A stretch of 64,000 nucleotides of DNA, taken from an uncultured Oscillibacter sp. (GTDB taxonomy: Bacteria > Bacillota > Clostridia > Oscillospirales > Oscillospiraceae). Below are positions 49,938 to 58,714 of the stretch, in pieces. The stretch is taken from the NCBI GenBank assembly GCA_910576865.1, contig CAJTKE010000006.1, forward strand, positions 1 through 64,000, given 5' to 3'. The translations under genes were made by a program, and so were the position numbers. Under the pieces are notes generated by a model that saw nothing but the letters and a program-made list of their open reading frames with translations, had not been told where the DNA came from and ran no database searches. Numbering within the stretch: position 1 is the first letter of the stretch; each line of letters opens with the position of its first letter.

Positions 49938-50525
49938 ATGATCACCGTGCGAGACGCCGTCCCGGAGGACGCCGGGCGGCTTTTGGAAATCTACGATTAC
50001 TACGTCCGGAACACGGCCATCTCCTTCGAGTGGGAGACCCCGTCCCTGGAGGAGTTCCGGGGGCGGATGGAGCGGACCATGAGGCGGTACCCCTATCTGG
50101 TGGTCCTGGAGGACGGGCGGATTGAGGGATATGCCTGCGCCGGGCCCTTCGTGGGGAGGGCCGCCTACGACTGGTGCTGTGAGCTGACCATTTACCTGGA
50201 CCCCGCCGCCCGGAAGCGGGGCCTGGGCCGGGCGCTTTACGGGGCGCTGGAGGAAGCCCTGGGGGCCATGGGCGTATTGAATCTCTACGCGTGCGTCGGC
50301 CTGCCGGAGAAAAATGACGAGTACCTGACCGCCAACAGCGCCGAATTCCACGCCCACATGGGCTATCGAACCGTGGGGACGTTCCGCCGGTGCGGCCGGA
50401 AGTTCGGCCGGTGGTACCACATGGTATGGATGGAGAAGGTCATCGGGACCCACGGGGACTCCCAGGCCCCGGTGAGGAGTTACACGGAGGCGCGGAACGA
50501 ACCATGGACTACGACAAGCTCTTGA
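49938..50525 (+). CDS. GNAT acetyltransferase, phosphinothricin-acetyltransferase-like
   Basis: This 195-aa GNAT-fold enzyme transfers acetyl from acetyl-CoA to an amine. ITVRDAVPEDAGRLLEIYDYYVRNTAISFE, then the acetyl-CoA loop RKRGLGRALYGALEEAL and GFR-like C-terminal FHAHMGYRTVGTFRRCGRKFGRWYHMVWME are close to the Pat/Bar/YncA group, which acetylates methionine derivatives or phosphinothricin. The start ATG 49938 follows GAGAGGAGG. Its end overlaps the ThrE gene by 22 nt. Confidence 0.88.
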   Translation: MITVRDAVPEDAGRLLEIYDYYVRNTAISFEWETPSLEEFRGRMERTMRRYPYLVVLEDGRIEGYACAGPFVGRAAYDWCCELTIYLDPAARKRGLGRALYGALEEALGAMGVLNLYACVGLPEKNDEYLTANSAEFHAHMGYRTVGTFRRCGRKFGRWYHMVWMEKVIGTHGDSQAPVRSYTEARNEPWTTTSS

Positions 50526-51265
50526 ACATGGCGGCGGAGCTGGGCTATCAGCTGATGTACAGCGGGGCGGAGATCTACCGGGTGGAGGAGTCCGCCCGGC
50601 GGCTGCTCCACGCCTACGGGCTGGAGAACCCGGAGGTCTTCGCCATCCCCAACTGCCTGATCGTCAGCGTGGCAACGCCCCAGGGCCATCCCGTCACCCG
50701 GATGCGCCGGGTCCCCGCCCACGGCACGGACATCGAGCTCCTGGAGCGGTGCAACAGCCTCTGCCGCCGTCTCTGCGCCGAGACGCCTCCCCTGGACGAG
50801 GCCCAGGCGGCGGTCTCCGCCCTGCCCGAGGCCATCCCCCGGCACTCCCCCAGGTGGATGCTGCTGGGCTACGGCGCGGCCCCGGCTTTCTTCGTCCCGC
50901 TGTTCGACGGGGGGCCCCGGGACATGGCCTGCGCCTTTCTGTGCGGCCTGGCGGTGGGGCTGTGCCTGCTGTACGGCGGGAGGTTCATCGGGGCCAACAG
51001 CTTCTTTCGCACGGCGGTGTGCAGCGCCCTGGCGGCGTTTCTGGCCCTGGCCCTGGTGGAGACGGGGCTGGGGGAGAGCGTGGACGTGGTGACCATCTCC
51101 ACGCTGATGGTCCTGGTCCCCGGCGTGGCGCTGACCAACGCCATGCGGGAGATCATGGCCGGGGACACCTTCTCCGCCCTGAGCCGCACGGCGGACGCCA
51201 TCCTGGTGGCCTCCGCCATCGCCCTGGGGGCGGCGGCGGGACAGGCCCTGGGCGCCTTTTTCTGA
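50504..51265 (+). CDS. Threonine/serine exporter, ThrE N-terminal subunit
   Basis: This 253-aa ThrE-type (DUF1212) protein has a soluble N-terminal region (GYQLMYSGAEIYRVEESARRLLHAYGLE) that is the hallmark of the family, followed by about five membrane helices (LGYGAAPAFFVPLF; LCGLAVGLCLLYGG; AVCSALAAFLALALVETG; MVLVPGVALTNAMREIMAGDTFSAL). Together with the following gene it forms a split exporter for small amino acids. It overlaps the upstream acetyltransferase gene by 22 nt. Confidence 0.9.
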   Translation: MDYDKLLNMAAELGYQLMYSGAEIYRVEESARRLLHAYGLENPEVFAIPNCLIVSVATPQGHPVTRMRRVPAHGTDIELLERCNSLCRRLCAETPPLDEAQAAVSALPEAIPRHSPRWMLLGYGAAPAFFVPLFDGGPRDMACAFLCGLAVGLCLLYGGRFIGANSFFRTAVCSALAAFLALALVETGLGESVDVVTISTLMVLVPGVALTNAMREIMAGDTFSALSRTADAILVASAIALGAAAGQALGAFF

Positions 51266-51275
51266 GGAGGGCGGC

Positions 51276-51722
51276 ATGGAGAGAATGTTTCTGAATTACG
51301 CCGTGCCCTGCGTCTGCGCCTTTCTGGCCTGCGTGGGCTTCACCCTGATGTTCAACATCCACGGCTATGGGAAGCTCATCGCCGGGGTGGGCGGGGCCCT
51401 GGGCTGGCTGGTGTACCTGCTGGGGGACAAGACCATCTTCGCCGCCTTCCTGGCGGCGGCGTCCATCGGCGTCTTTGCCGAGGTGATGAGCCGGGTCCGG
51501 CGCTGCCCGGTGACGGGCTACGTGCTGGTGGCCCTTCTGCCCCTGGTCCCGGGCGGCGGCGTCTATTACGCCATGCGGCACTGCGTGGCCGGGGAGACGG
51601 ACCTGTTCCTCAGCACCCTGCTTCGCACCTTCGGCATGGCGGCGGCGCTGGCGGTGGGGGCCATGCTGGCCTCGTCGGTGTTCCGGGCCATCGTTCCCCG
51701 GTTCCGCCCGCCCAAACAGTAA
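51276..51722 (+). CDS. Threonine/serine exporter, ThrE C-terminal subunit (DUF3815)
   Basis: This 148-aa, roughly four-helix protein is the second half of the ThrE transporter (YjjB-like): FTLMFNIHGYGKLIAGVGGALGW, a short loop RRCPVTGYVLVALLPLVPGGGVYYAM with the family-typical PLVPGG turn, and a final helix. It lies 10 nt after its partner with a GAGGAGGGCGG ribosome site. Confidence 0.9.
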   Translation: MERMFLNYAVPCVCAFLACVGFTLMFNIHGYGKLIAGVGGALGWLVYLLGDKTIFAAFLAAASIGVFAEVMSRVRRCPVTGYVLVALLPLVPGGGVYYAMRHCVAGETDLFLSTLLRTFGMAAALAVGAMLASSVFRAIVPRFRPPKQ

Positions 51723-51746
51723 ACAGAGAAGGATGGGATTTACACC

Positions 51747-52493
51747 ATGGAAGCGTTCAAACAGGAGCTGTACGAAAACGGCTGTTTCCGGCAGGAGGAG
51801 CTGGTCTTCCGGGACTGTGACCGGGACCAGCGGGTCCGGGTGGCGGCACTTTTGAGCCGCCTGGGGGCCTTCGCCGGGTACGACTACGACGCCCGGGGCC
51901 TGACCCACGAGCTGCTCTGGGCCAACCGGGAGGTGTTTCTCCTCTCCCGGGCGTCCATCAAAATTCACGACTGCCCTCACGCCCGGGACGTGCTGGACAT
52001 CACCACCTGGGAGGCCGGGGCCAAAGCCGCCCACATGCGGCGGAACTACGAGATGCGGGACCGGCAGGGCCGGGCCCGGGTCTCCGCCCGGACGGACTGG
52101 ATTCTGGTGGACCCCGTCACCCGGAAGATCATGCGGCCCTCGGCCTTCACCGCCAAGCCGCTGATGGACTCGGACCGGCCCCTGGACTGCCCGGAGACCA
52201 GGAAAGTCGTCCTTCCCAGGGAGGGGCGGGAGAACCTGGGGACCCGGACCGTCCGCTGGTCCGACCTGGACGGCAACGGGCACCTCTTCAGCGGGAACTA
52301 CGGCGACATTGTCTGGGACGCCCTGCCGGAGGACCTCCAGCCCCTGGTCCCCCAGGAGTTCCATATCAACTACAGCCGGGAGGCCGTCCTGGGGGATACC
52401 CTGACGCTGGAGGGCTTCCGGGGCGAAAAGGGCTATTACATGGAGGGCCTGGGGCCCCGGGGCTCCTGCTTCACAGCCCTGTGCGTCTTTTGA
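51747..52493 (+). CDS. Acyl-ACP thioesterase
   Basis: This 248-aa double-hotdog thioesterase releases free fatty acid from acyl-carrier protein. The N-terminal hotdog opens with FRDCDRDQRVRVAALLSRLGAFAG and WILVDPVTRKIMRPSAF; the C-terminal hotdog has the catalytic-type RWSDLDGNGHLFSGNYGDIVWD (Asp, Asn, His arrangement of Fat proteins) and HINYSREAVLGDTL. It is probably in the same transcript as the ThrE genes, 24 nt away. Confidence 0.88.
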   Translation: MEAFKQELYENGCFRQEELVFRDCDRDQRVRVAALLSRLGAFAGYDYDARGLTHELLWANREVFLLSRASIKIHDCPHARDVLDITTWEAGAKAAHMRRNYEMRDRQGRARVSARTDWILVDPVTRKIMRPSAFTAKPLMDSDRPLDCPETRKVVLPREGRENLGTRTVRWSDLDGNGHLFSGNYGDIVWDALPEDLQPLVPQEFHINYSREAVLGDTLTLEGFRGEKGYYMEGLGPRGSCFTALCVF

Positions 52494-52516
52494 AGGTTTT
52501 TCCAGCAAAGCCGCCC

Positions 52517-52545
52517 TTGACGGAGGTTTTCCCCAGGTATACAAT
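52517..52545 (+). promoter_or_regulatory. Sigma-A promoter of the SLH/lipid-binding-like gene
   Basis: -35 TTGACG, a 17-nt spacer and -10 TACAAT, 50 nt before the start. Confidence 0.75.
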
Positions 52546-52595
52546 AGTGGCATCAAACTCCGGCGGAGCGCGCCGGAGAAGAGAGGAGATTTACC

Positions 52596-54032
52596 ATGAA
52601 ACGCTTTTTGACCATCCTGCTGACCGCCCTGGCGCTGTCGGGGCTGCTGTGTGTCACCGCCTCCGCCTCCGGCTTCGACGGCCCGGCGGCGGAGCTGGCC
52701 TCCATCGGCATACTCAAGGGCGGGGCCGGAGGCTTTGACCTGGACAAGGCTCCCACCCGGGCCCAGGCCGCCATCATGCTGGTCCGCCTCTTCGGCGCGG
52801 AGGAGGAGGCCAAGGCCGCCTACGCCGCCGGGGACCTGAAGTGCCCCTTCTCCGACGTGGGCGAGACCGCCGCGCCCCATGTGGCGTGGCTGGCGGACAA
52901 GGGCCTCGCCAGCGGGACCTCCGAGGGGGTCTTCGGCGCGTCCAGCCCCTGCACCGCCAAGGCCTATACCATTTTCCTCCTCCGTGCCCTGGGCTACCGG
53001 GACAACGTGGATTTCACCGCCGCCGGCGCCCAGGAGTTCGCCATGGGGATCGGCCTGCTGGACACCTCCATGTTCACCGGCTCCTTCCTCCGGGACGATC
53101 TGGTCGCCCTGACCTATCAGGCCCTGGGAGCGGACCTCAAGGGCGGTGAGACGTGGCTGCTGGCCAGCCTCGTCAAGAGCGGGGCCGTGGACGCCTCCGC
53201 GGCCAAACCCATCCTGGACAAGATGGAGGCCTACCGGAATCTCCAGTCCTCCGGCGCGGCGGCGGCCCAGGGCCTGGACGCCGACGTGGACGCCAAAATG
53301 GGTATGAGCTTCACCATCAAGGGCTCCGGCGGCGGGTCCGCGGTGGACATATCTGAAAAGACGGACGCCTCGGTGAAGGGGAACATCAAGATGGTCCTGG
53401 ACAAGGACCTCCAGATGTCCATGAACATGACCGTCGAAATCGCCGCCGAGGGAACCTCCGAGACTCAGAAGGTGGAATACTGGGTAAAGGACGGCGTGAC
53501 CTACGTCCGCTCCGGCGGCGAGGCCTATCAGATGCCCCTGGATACGGGGATGGACATGGAGTCCCTGGCGGGCCTGATGGAGCAGTCCTCCGCCCAGGCC
53601 GGCCCGGCCATGCTGCCCTTCATTGACTCCATCTCAGCGAAGGCCTCCGGTGAGAACATCGTCTACACCCTGAAGCTGAACGGCGCCTTCGCCGGACTGG
53701 TCAACGGCCTGCTGGACCAGATTCTCAGCGGCCTGCCCTCTGAGGGGGTGGAGATGTCCTTCACCCTGGGAGACAGCGCCATCGCCTACACCGTGGACCG
53801 GAACGGCGCACTGAAAAGTGCGGACATCGACATATCCATGAAGGCCGGATACTCCGCGGAAGATAGCGGGGACTCCTTGAAGGCGGACGTCGCCGTGGAC
53901 ATGGAAATGACCATGGACATCAAGGCCATGGGGAAGAATGTGAAAATCAGCTACCCCGACCTCTCCGGCTTTGAGGAGATCATCGGCGGCGCCGACGGCC
54001 CCACCGGCATTACCGGCACCCTGGTTCCCTGA
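52596..54032 (+). CDS. Secreted S-layer homology protein with DUF6612/LolA-like domain
   Basis: This 478-aa exported protein has a signal peptide ending ASA|S. Two to three SLH-like repeats fill about residues 28-190 (PAAELASIGILKGG; FSDVGETAAPHVAWLADKGLASG; QEFAMGIGLLDTSMF). The rest is a beta-rich domain with alternating strands (MGMSFTIKGSGG; MSMNMTVEIAAEG; VEYWVKDGVTYVRSGGEAYQMPLD) like the LppX/LolA-type lipoprotein-binding fold called DUF6612. The C-terminus ends with IIGGADGPTGITG, a motif known from Na+-pumping decarboxylase beta subunits and unexpected here. Likely a surface wall-bound lipid or sensor protein. Confidence 0.8.
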   Translation: MKRFLTILLTALALSGLLCVTASASGFDGPAAELASIGILKGGAGGFDLDKAPTRAQAAIMLVRLFGAEEEAKAAYAAGDLKCPFSDVGETAAPHVAWLADKGLASGTSEGVFGASSPCTAKAYTIFLLRALGYRDNVDFTAAGAQEFAMGIGLLDTSMFTGSFLRDDLVALTYQALGADLKGGETWLLASLVKSGAVDASAAKPILDKMEAYRNLQSSGAAAAQGLDADVDAKMGMSFTIKGSGGGSAVDISEKTDASVKGNIKMVLDKDLQMSMNMTVEIAAEGTSETQKVEYWVKDGVTYVRSGGEAYQMPLDTGMDMESLAGLMEQSSAQAGPAMLPFIDSISAKASGENIVYTLKLNGAFAGLVNGLLDQILSGLPSEGVEMSFTLGDSAIAYTVDRNGALKSADIDISMKAGYSAEDSGDSLKADVAVDMEMTMDIKAMGKNVKISYPDLSGFEEIIGGADGPTGITGTLVP

Positions 54033-54049
54033 GATATACAGAAACAGCA

Positions 54050-54082
54050 GCCGTCCGGCGGATTTCCGCCGGACGGCCTTTT
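54050..54082. terminator. Bidirectional terminator
   Basis: The 12-bp stem GCCGTCCGGCGG/CCGCCGGACGGC with an ATTT loop, then CTTTT, at the convergence with trmD. Confidence 0.92.
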
Positions 54083-54849
54083 CATGCCTCCCCGTCCTCC
54101 CGGGCCAGCTCGTCCCTGGCCTCCTGGAGGACCTTTTTTTCCGCCTTGGTGGTCAGTTGGCTCTCGTCGAACCTCGCGAAGAGGTCCGGGCGGCGGCGCA
54201 TGGTCCGCTTGTAGCTCTCCTTCCTCCGCCACGCCGCCACCTTCCCGTGGTCCCCGGAGAGGAGGATCTCCGGCACCGCCCGGTCGTGCCACACGGCGGG
54301 CCGGGAGTACTGGGGGTACTCCAGAAGCCCGTTCCAGTGGGACTCCTCCTGGAAGCACTCCTCGTCCGGCAGGACGCCGGGCACCATGCGGCACACCGCG
54401 TCCGCCACCGCCATGGCGGGAATCTCCCCCCCGGTGAGAACGAAGTCTCCCATGGAAATCTCCTCGTCCACGCACTCGTCGAGAAAGCGCTGGTCCACCC
54501 CCTCGTAATGGCCGCAGACCAGAATCAGGTGTTCGTACTGTTCCTTCAATTCCCGCGCCACATCTTGAGTGAAGGTCCGCCCGCAGGGGGAGAGGAAGAT
54601 GGTCCTCCCCGGCCCGTGGGCCTCCACCACGTGGGCCCAGCAGCGGTAGAGGGGGTCCGCCTGCATGACGGCCCCCCGCCCCCCGCCGTAAGGGTAGTCG
54701 TCCACCTGCATCTGCTTGTTTGTCGTGTACTCCCGAATCTGGTGGGTCCGGATGGCGATGTACCCCCGCTCCTGGGCCCGGCCCAGAATGCTGACGTTCA
54801 GCATGGCGTCCACGGAGTCGGGGAAGAGGGTCAGGATGTCGATGTTCAC
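54082..54849 (-). CDS. trmD: tRNA (guanine37-N1)-methyltransferase
   Basis: This 255-aa SPOUT enzyme methylates G37 next to the anticodon, preventing frameshifts. Landmarks are NIDILTLFPD at the start, DDYPYGGGRGAVMQADPLY, the SAM trefoil-knot region LILVCGHYEGVDQRFLDECVDEEISMGDFVLTGGE (in parts), and LLEYPQYSRP. Translation is taken from GTG 54849, whose GTGA overlaps the rimM stop and which follows GGGAGGGG; the longer frame has no supporting start. Co-transcribed with rimM, as in most bacteria. Confidence 0.93.
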   Translation of the reverse strand: MNIDILTLFPDSVDAMLNVSILGRAQERGYIAIRTHQIREYTTNKQMQVDDYPYGGGRGAVMQADPLYRCWAHVVEAHGPGRTIFLSPCGRTFTQDVARELKEQYEHLILVCGHYEGVDQRFLDECVDEEISMGDFVLTGGEIPAMAVADAVCRMVPGVLPDEECFQEESHWNGLLEYPQYSRPAVWHDRAVPEILLSGDHGKVAAWRRKESYKRTMRRRPDLFARFDESQLTTKAEKKVLQEARDELAREDGEA

Positions 54850-55343
54850 TCCGTCAGCCCCTCCCACATCCGGATGTCCATCCGGCTTCTCTCCAGGTCC
54901 ACGCCTAAAATGAAGGCGTCCTTCACCGCCGGGACCAGGAACTCCTTCACGCCCCGGACGGTGTAGACCTTGCTGGCGGGATAGCGGTCCACCTTCACAA
55001 GCTCCCCCAGGCGCGCTCCGGTCTCCCCGTCGAAGACCTCCAGGCCGAGGAGCTCCGCGTCAAAGTACTCCCCGGCGGGGAGGCGGGCCTCCGCCCGGCG
55101 GACCAGCAGTTCCTTTCCCCGGAGGCCCTCGGCGGCGGTGCGGTCCTCCACGCCCTCCAGCTTGAGCAGGGCCATGCCCTTGTGGACCCGGCAGCCGGCG
55201 GCGGCGACGGCCTGTCCGTCCAGATAGAAGGTCTTGAAGCCGCTGAGGAACTCCGCCTCCCCCTCCAGGGGCAGGACCCGCAGCTCTCCCCGGATGCCGT
55301 GGACGCCCACGATCCGGCCCGCGGGGACAAATTCCAATTTCAT
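54846..55343 (-). CDS. rimM: Ribosome maturation factor RimM
   Basis: This 165-aa factor helps 30S head assembly by binding ribosomal protein S19. An N-terminal RimM barrel (GRIVGVHGIRGELRVLP) and a C-terminal PRC-barrel (YFDAELLGLEVFDGETGARLGELV; EFLVPAVKDAFILGVDLE) are present. It overlaps trmD by 4 nt. No rpsP or rpsB partner is adjacent, unlike the usual rpsP-rimM-trmD-rplS order. Confidence 0.92.
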   Translation of the reverse strand: MKLEFVPAGRIVGVHGIRGELRVLPLEGEAEFLSGFKTFYLDGQAVAAAGCRVHKGMALLKLEGVEDRTAAEGLRGKELLVRRAEARLPAGEYFDAELLGLEVFDGETGARLGELVKVDRYPASKVYTVRGVKEFLVPAVKDAFILGVDLERSRMDIRMWEGLTE

Positions 55344-55368
55344 AAGGACGCTCCTTTATATATCGCAT

Positions 55369-56955
55369 TCAATTCCGGGGCAGGAACAGGGAGAACCTGG
55401 CCCCCCTCCCGGGCCGGGAAAAGGCCTTGACATAGCCCCCCTGGCCCTGGGCGATCTGCCGGACCAGATAGAGTCCCACACCCACGCCCTCCGCTTGGTC
55501 GGCGGCCCCGCCCCGGTAGAACCGCTGAAAGAGCTTTTCCAGCTCCTCCTCCGGGACGCCGGGCCCGGTGTCCTCCACGTCCACCCGGGCGAAGAGCTCA
55601 TAGGCCCGGGCGCTGACGGCGACGCGGCCCGACGGGGTGTATTTGACCGCGTTGTCGATGAGGTTGCACACCGCCTCCCCCGTCCACTTGGGGTCGAAGA
55701 CCGCATCCGCCTCCGTGGGTTCCAAAACGAGCTCCAAACCCTTCTCCGCCGCTCTGGGGGCGAACTGGGCCGCCGCCTCCTCCAGCATGGGCCCCAGGGG
55801 CCCGGGCCGGGGACGGAGGACCAGCACCCCCGCCTCCAGCCGGGAGGTCTTCACCAGCGCGTCGATGAGGGACTGGAGCTTCCGGGCCTGTCCCGCCAGG
55901 GCGGCGGTGTAAGGGCGGCAGTTCTCCGGACACTGTTCCACCAGAAGCTGGGCATACAGCAGCACGTTGGCGATGGGGGTTTTCGTCTGGTGGGAGATGT
56001 CGGCGATAAGGGTCTTGATTTTGTCCCGCTCCCCCTGGAGATTCCTGGCGGAGACGGCGGAGGCGCTCAGGTGGTGGGCCAGCTTCGTCTCCAGGTTGGA
56101 GAGCAGGGTTTCGTCAAAAGACTCCTCCTGAAATTCTCCCCGCATCGCCTCGTCCAGCATCCGGTCCAGGCGGCGGAGGAGCCGGCGCGTCCGCCGGCGC
56201 TCCCAGAGGAACGCCGCCAGGAGGGCCAGGGTGGCCAGAGACAGGTATCCCGCTTCCGTCATGGCGCCTCTCTCCCCGGCGGACCAGACGTAGCCGATGC
56301 CGTAGACGGTTTTCAGGTAGCGGGGCTTGGAGGGGGTGTCCTCCAGCTTGCCCCGGAGGCGCTTCACCGTCACGGACAGGGCGTTTTCGTCCACGTACTC
56401 CGCTCCGTCGGTCCACACCCGGTCCACCAGCAGCTCCCGGGGCAGGGTCCGGCCCCGGTTCTCCACCAGGATGCGGAGCAGCTTCTGCTCCGTCTTGCTC
56501 AGGTCGATGAGCCGCCCGTCCCGGCGGAACTCCATGCGCTCGAAGTCGAAGGAGAACCCGTCCAGAACGAGGGGCCCGCTCTGAACAGCCCCGCAGTCCC
56601 GACGAAGCTGGGCATTGACCCGGGCCCGGAGCACCGCCAGGGAAAAGGGCTTCGTCACGTAGTCGTCCGCTCCGGACTCCAGCCCCGCCACGATGTCCGT
56701 TTCCATATCATTGGCGGTGAGCAGGATGACGGGAGTCCGATTGGCCCTTCCCCGGAGCTCCCGGAGAAAGTCCAGCCCGTTTCCGTCGGGGAGGTTCACG
56801 TCCAGGACCACGAGGTCGAAGTCCCCCGCCCCCAGGGCGGACCGGGCGGCGGAGAGGGTCCGGCACAGGACCGCCTCCGCCTCGGGGCCTTTCAGGGCCA
56901 GGCACAGCCCGTCCCCCAGGGCCCGGTCGTCCTCCACAATCAAAATCCGCTTCAT
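55369..56955 (-). CDS. In-frame fusion of an OmpR response regulator and a histidine kinase
   Basis: One open frame of 528 codons encodes two proteins that are normally separate. Residues 1-231 are an OmpR-type regulator: ILIVEDD, phospho-acceptor D52 in VVLDVNLPDG, K in VTKPFSL, and a winged helix ending LKTVYGIGYVW. Without a stop codon it runs into a kinase: one membrane helix at about 236-252, HisKA with H322 in DISHQTKTP, and HATPase_c with NLIDNAVKYTPSG, DVEDTGPGVP and GVGVGLYLVRQI. At the junction an internal ATG (56262) follows GGGGAGAGAGG, so a free 297-aa kinase may also be made. Homologous pairs (BceRS/VanRS-like) are two genes. The fusion may be functional or a recent stop-loss. 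Confidence 0.85.
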   Translation of the reverse strand: MKRILIVEDDRALGDGLCLALKGPEAEAVLCRTLSAARSALGAGDFDLVVLDVNLPDGNGLDFLRELRGRANRTPVILLTANDMETDIVAGLESGADDYVTKPFSLAVLRARVNAQLRRDCGAVQSGPLVLDGFSFDFERMEFRRDGRLIDLSKTEQKLLRILVENRGRTLPRELLVDRVWTDGAEYVDENALSVTVKRLRGKLEDTPSKPRYLKTVYGIGYVWSAGERGAMTEAGYLSLATLALLAAFLWERRRTRRLLRRLDRMLDEAMRGEFQEESFDETLLSNLETKLAHHLSASAVSARNLQGERDKIKTLIADISHQTKTPIANVLLYAQLLVEQCPENCRPYTAALAGQARKLQSLIDALVKTSRLEAGVLVLRPRPGPLGPMLEEAAAQFAPRAAEKGLELVLEPTEADAVFDPKWTGEAVCNLIDNAVKYTPSGRVAVSARAYELFARVDVEDTGPGVPEEELEKLFQRFYRGGAADQAEGVGVGLYLVRQIAQGQGGYVKAFSRPGRGARFSLFLPRN

Positions 56956-56979
56956 CCCGTCACCCCCCATTGTCCTCTA

Positions 56980-58563
56980 TCAGCTCACGCTCAGCGCGTC
57001 CTCCAGCACGAGGCCGGGGTTATGCTTGGTGAGGAAGCCCACGGACCACTCGCCGCCGAAGGCCACCAGCAGACGGTCCTTGAAATCCTCCAGCACCGCC
57101 GCGCCGGTGCAGAGGACCAGCTCGTCGGGCTTGCAGGGGCACTCCGTAATCAGCCGCAGGTGGTCGTAGGGCAGACCTTCCATGTAGAGCTCCACGCCGT
57201 ATTCCGCCTTCATACGGTACTGGAACACGTCGAACTGGAGAGTGCCCACGACGCCCACCACGACCTCCTCCATGCCGCCGCCGGGACGCTTGAAGATCTG
57301 AATCGCGCCCTCCTGGGCGATCTGCTCCGTGCCCTTGATGAACTGCTTGCGCTTCATGGTGTCCTTGGGGGCCACCCGCATGAAGTGCTCCGGCTCGAAG
57401 GTGGGGATGCCCGCGTAGCGGAACTTCTTCCCCGGCACGGTGACCGTGTCCCCGATGGAGAAGATGCCGGGATCGAAGACGCCGATGATGTCCCCGGCGT
57501 AGGCCTCGTCCACGATCTCCCGCTCCGCCGCCATCATCTGCTGGGGCTGGCTCAGGCGCATCTTCTTGCCGGACTGGACGTGGAAGTACTCCGCGTCCCG
57601 CTGGAAGCGGCCGGAGCAGATGCGCATGAAGGCCAGGCGGTCCCGGTGGGCCTTGTTCATGTTGGCCTGGATCTTGAAGACGAAGGCGGAGAAGTCCGGG
57701 GAGAAGGCGTCGATCTCCTCCTCTCCCGCCACGCGGCTCAGGGGGGCGGAGGTCATGCGGAGAAAGGCGTTCAGGAAGGGCTCCACGCCGAAGTTGGTCA
57801 GGGCGGACCCGAAGAAGACGGGGGAGAGGGTCCCCGCCCGGACGGCCTCCAGGTCGAAGTCCCGGCCCGCCCCCAGCAGCTCCACCTCCTCCTGAAGCTG
57901 CCGCCAGCGGCTCTCGCCGATCATGTCCCCCACTGTGGGGTCGTCCAGGTCCACGGCGGTGGCGGCGGCCTTTTTGCCGTGGCCCTCGCCGGAGAAAAAG
58001 AGGATATGGGCGGACTCCCGGTCATAAACCCCCTGGAACTCCTTCCCGGAGCCGATGGGCCAGTTGACGGGGTAGGTGTCGATGCCCAGCTCCGCCTCCA
58101 CCTCGCCGCAAAGCTCCAGCGGGTCCCGGCTCTCCCGGTCCATCTTGTTGATGAAGGTGAAGATGGGGATATGCCGCAGGGCGCAGACCCGGAAGAGCTT
58201 TCGCGTCTGGGGCTCCACGCCCTTGGCGGCGTCGATGACCATGACGGCGGAGTCCGCCGCCATGAGGGTGCGGTAGGTGTCCTCGGAGAAGTCCTGGTGC
58301 CCCGGGGTGTCCAGGATGTTGACGCAGTACCCGTCGTGCTGGAACTGCATGACGGAGGAGGTGACGGAGATGCCCCGCTGCTTCTCGATCTCCATCCAGT
58401 CGGAAGTGGCGGCCCGGGCCCGTTTGCCCTTGACCTCGCCGGCCTGGGCGATGGCCCCGCCGTAGAGCAGGAGCTTTTCCGTCAGGGTGGTCTTGCCCGC
58501 GTCGGGGTGGGAGATGATGGCGAAGGTGCGCCTCCGGGCGATTTCGTCTTGGAAAGCGGCCAT
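56980..58563 (-). CDS. prfC: Peptide chain release factor 3
   Basis: This 527-aa translational GTPase recycles RF1/RF2 after termination. The G-domain reads SHPDAGKTTLTEKLL (G1), GISVTSSVMQF (G2), DTPGHQDF (G3) and NKMDR (G4). Domains II and III continue with FFGSALTNFGVEPFLNAFL, RDRLAFMRICSGRF and GVVGTLQFDVFQYRMKAEY, all typical of PrfC rather than EF-G. Length is normal. The promoter at 58617-58645 drives it. Confidence 0.95.
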   Translation of the reverse strand: MAAFQDEIARRRTFAIISHPDAGKTTLTEKLLLYGGAIAQAGEVKGKRARAATSDWMEIEKQRGISVTSSVMQFQHDGYCVNILDTPGHQDFSEDTYRTLMAADSAVMVIDAAKGVEPQTRKLFRVCALRHIPIFTFINKMDRESRDPLELCGEVEAELGIDTYPVNWPIGSGKEFQGVYDRESAHILFFSGEGHGKKAAATAVDLDDPTVGDMIGESRWRQLQEEVELLGAGRDFDLEAVRAGTLSPVFFGSALTNFGVEPFLNAFLRMTSAPLSRVAGEEEIDAFSPDFSAFVFKIQANMNKAHRDRLAFMRICSGRFQRDAEYFHVQSGKKMRLSQPQQMMAAEREIVDEAYAGDIIGVFDPGIFSIGDTVTVPGKKFRYAGIPTFEPEHFMRVAPKDTMKRKQFIKGTEQIAQEGAIQIFKRPGGGMEEVVVGVVGTLQFDVFQYRMKAEYGVELYMEGLPYDHLRLITECPCKPDELVLCTGAAVLEDFKDRLLVAFGGEWSVGFLTKHNPGLVLEDALSVS

Positions 58564-58616
58564 GTTGCAGCCTCCTGATGTTTGATAGTGGTTGGCAGGG
58601 TTTCCACAAATTTAAT

Positions 58617-58645
58617 AATATAGCATAAGAGACGGCGGTTTGCAA
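58617..58645 (-). promoter_or_regulatory. Sigma-A promoter of prfC
   Basis: On the minus strand: TTGCAA, a 17-nt spacer and TATATT, 54 nt upstream of the start. Confidence 0.75.
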
Positions 58646-58653
58646 GAGTCCGC

Positions 58654-58682
58654 TTGCCCTTCTTCCCCGGCCGTGCTATAAT
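58654..58682 (+). promoter_or_regulatory. Sigma-A promoter of the TauE-like gene
   Basis: -35 TTGCCC, a 17-nt spacer and a perfect -10 TATAAT, 33 nt before the start. Confidence 0.8.
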
Positions 58683-58714
58683 GGGGGCCGGCAGTTTGCG
58701 GGGAGGTGGGGAGC

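Noticed and set aside
55234..58578. Very long plus-strand open frame (over 1100 codons)
   Set aside because: It lies antisense to the regulator-kinase fusion and prfC. Composition is Gly/Val/His/Leu-rich as expected from the complement of GC-rich codons; no motif or ribosome site.
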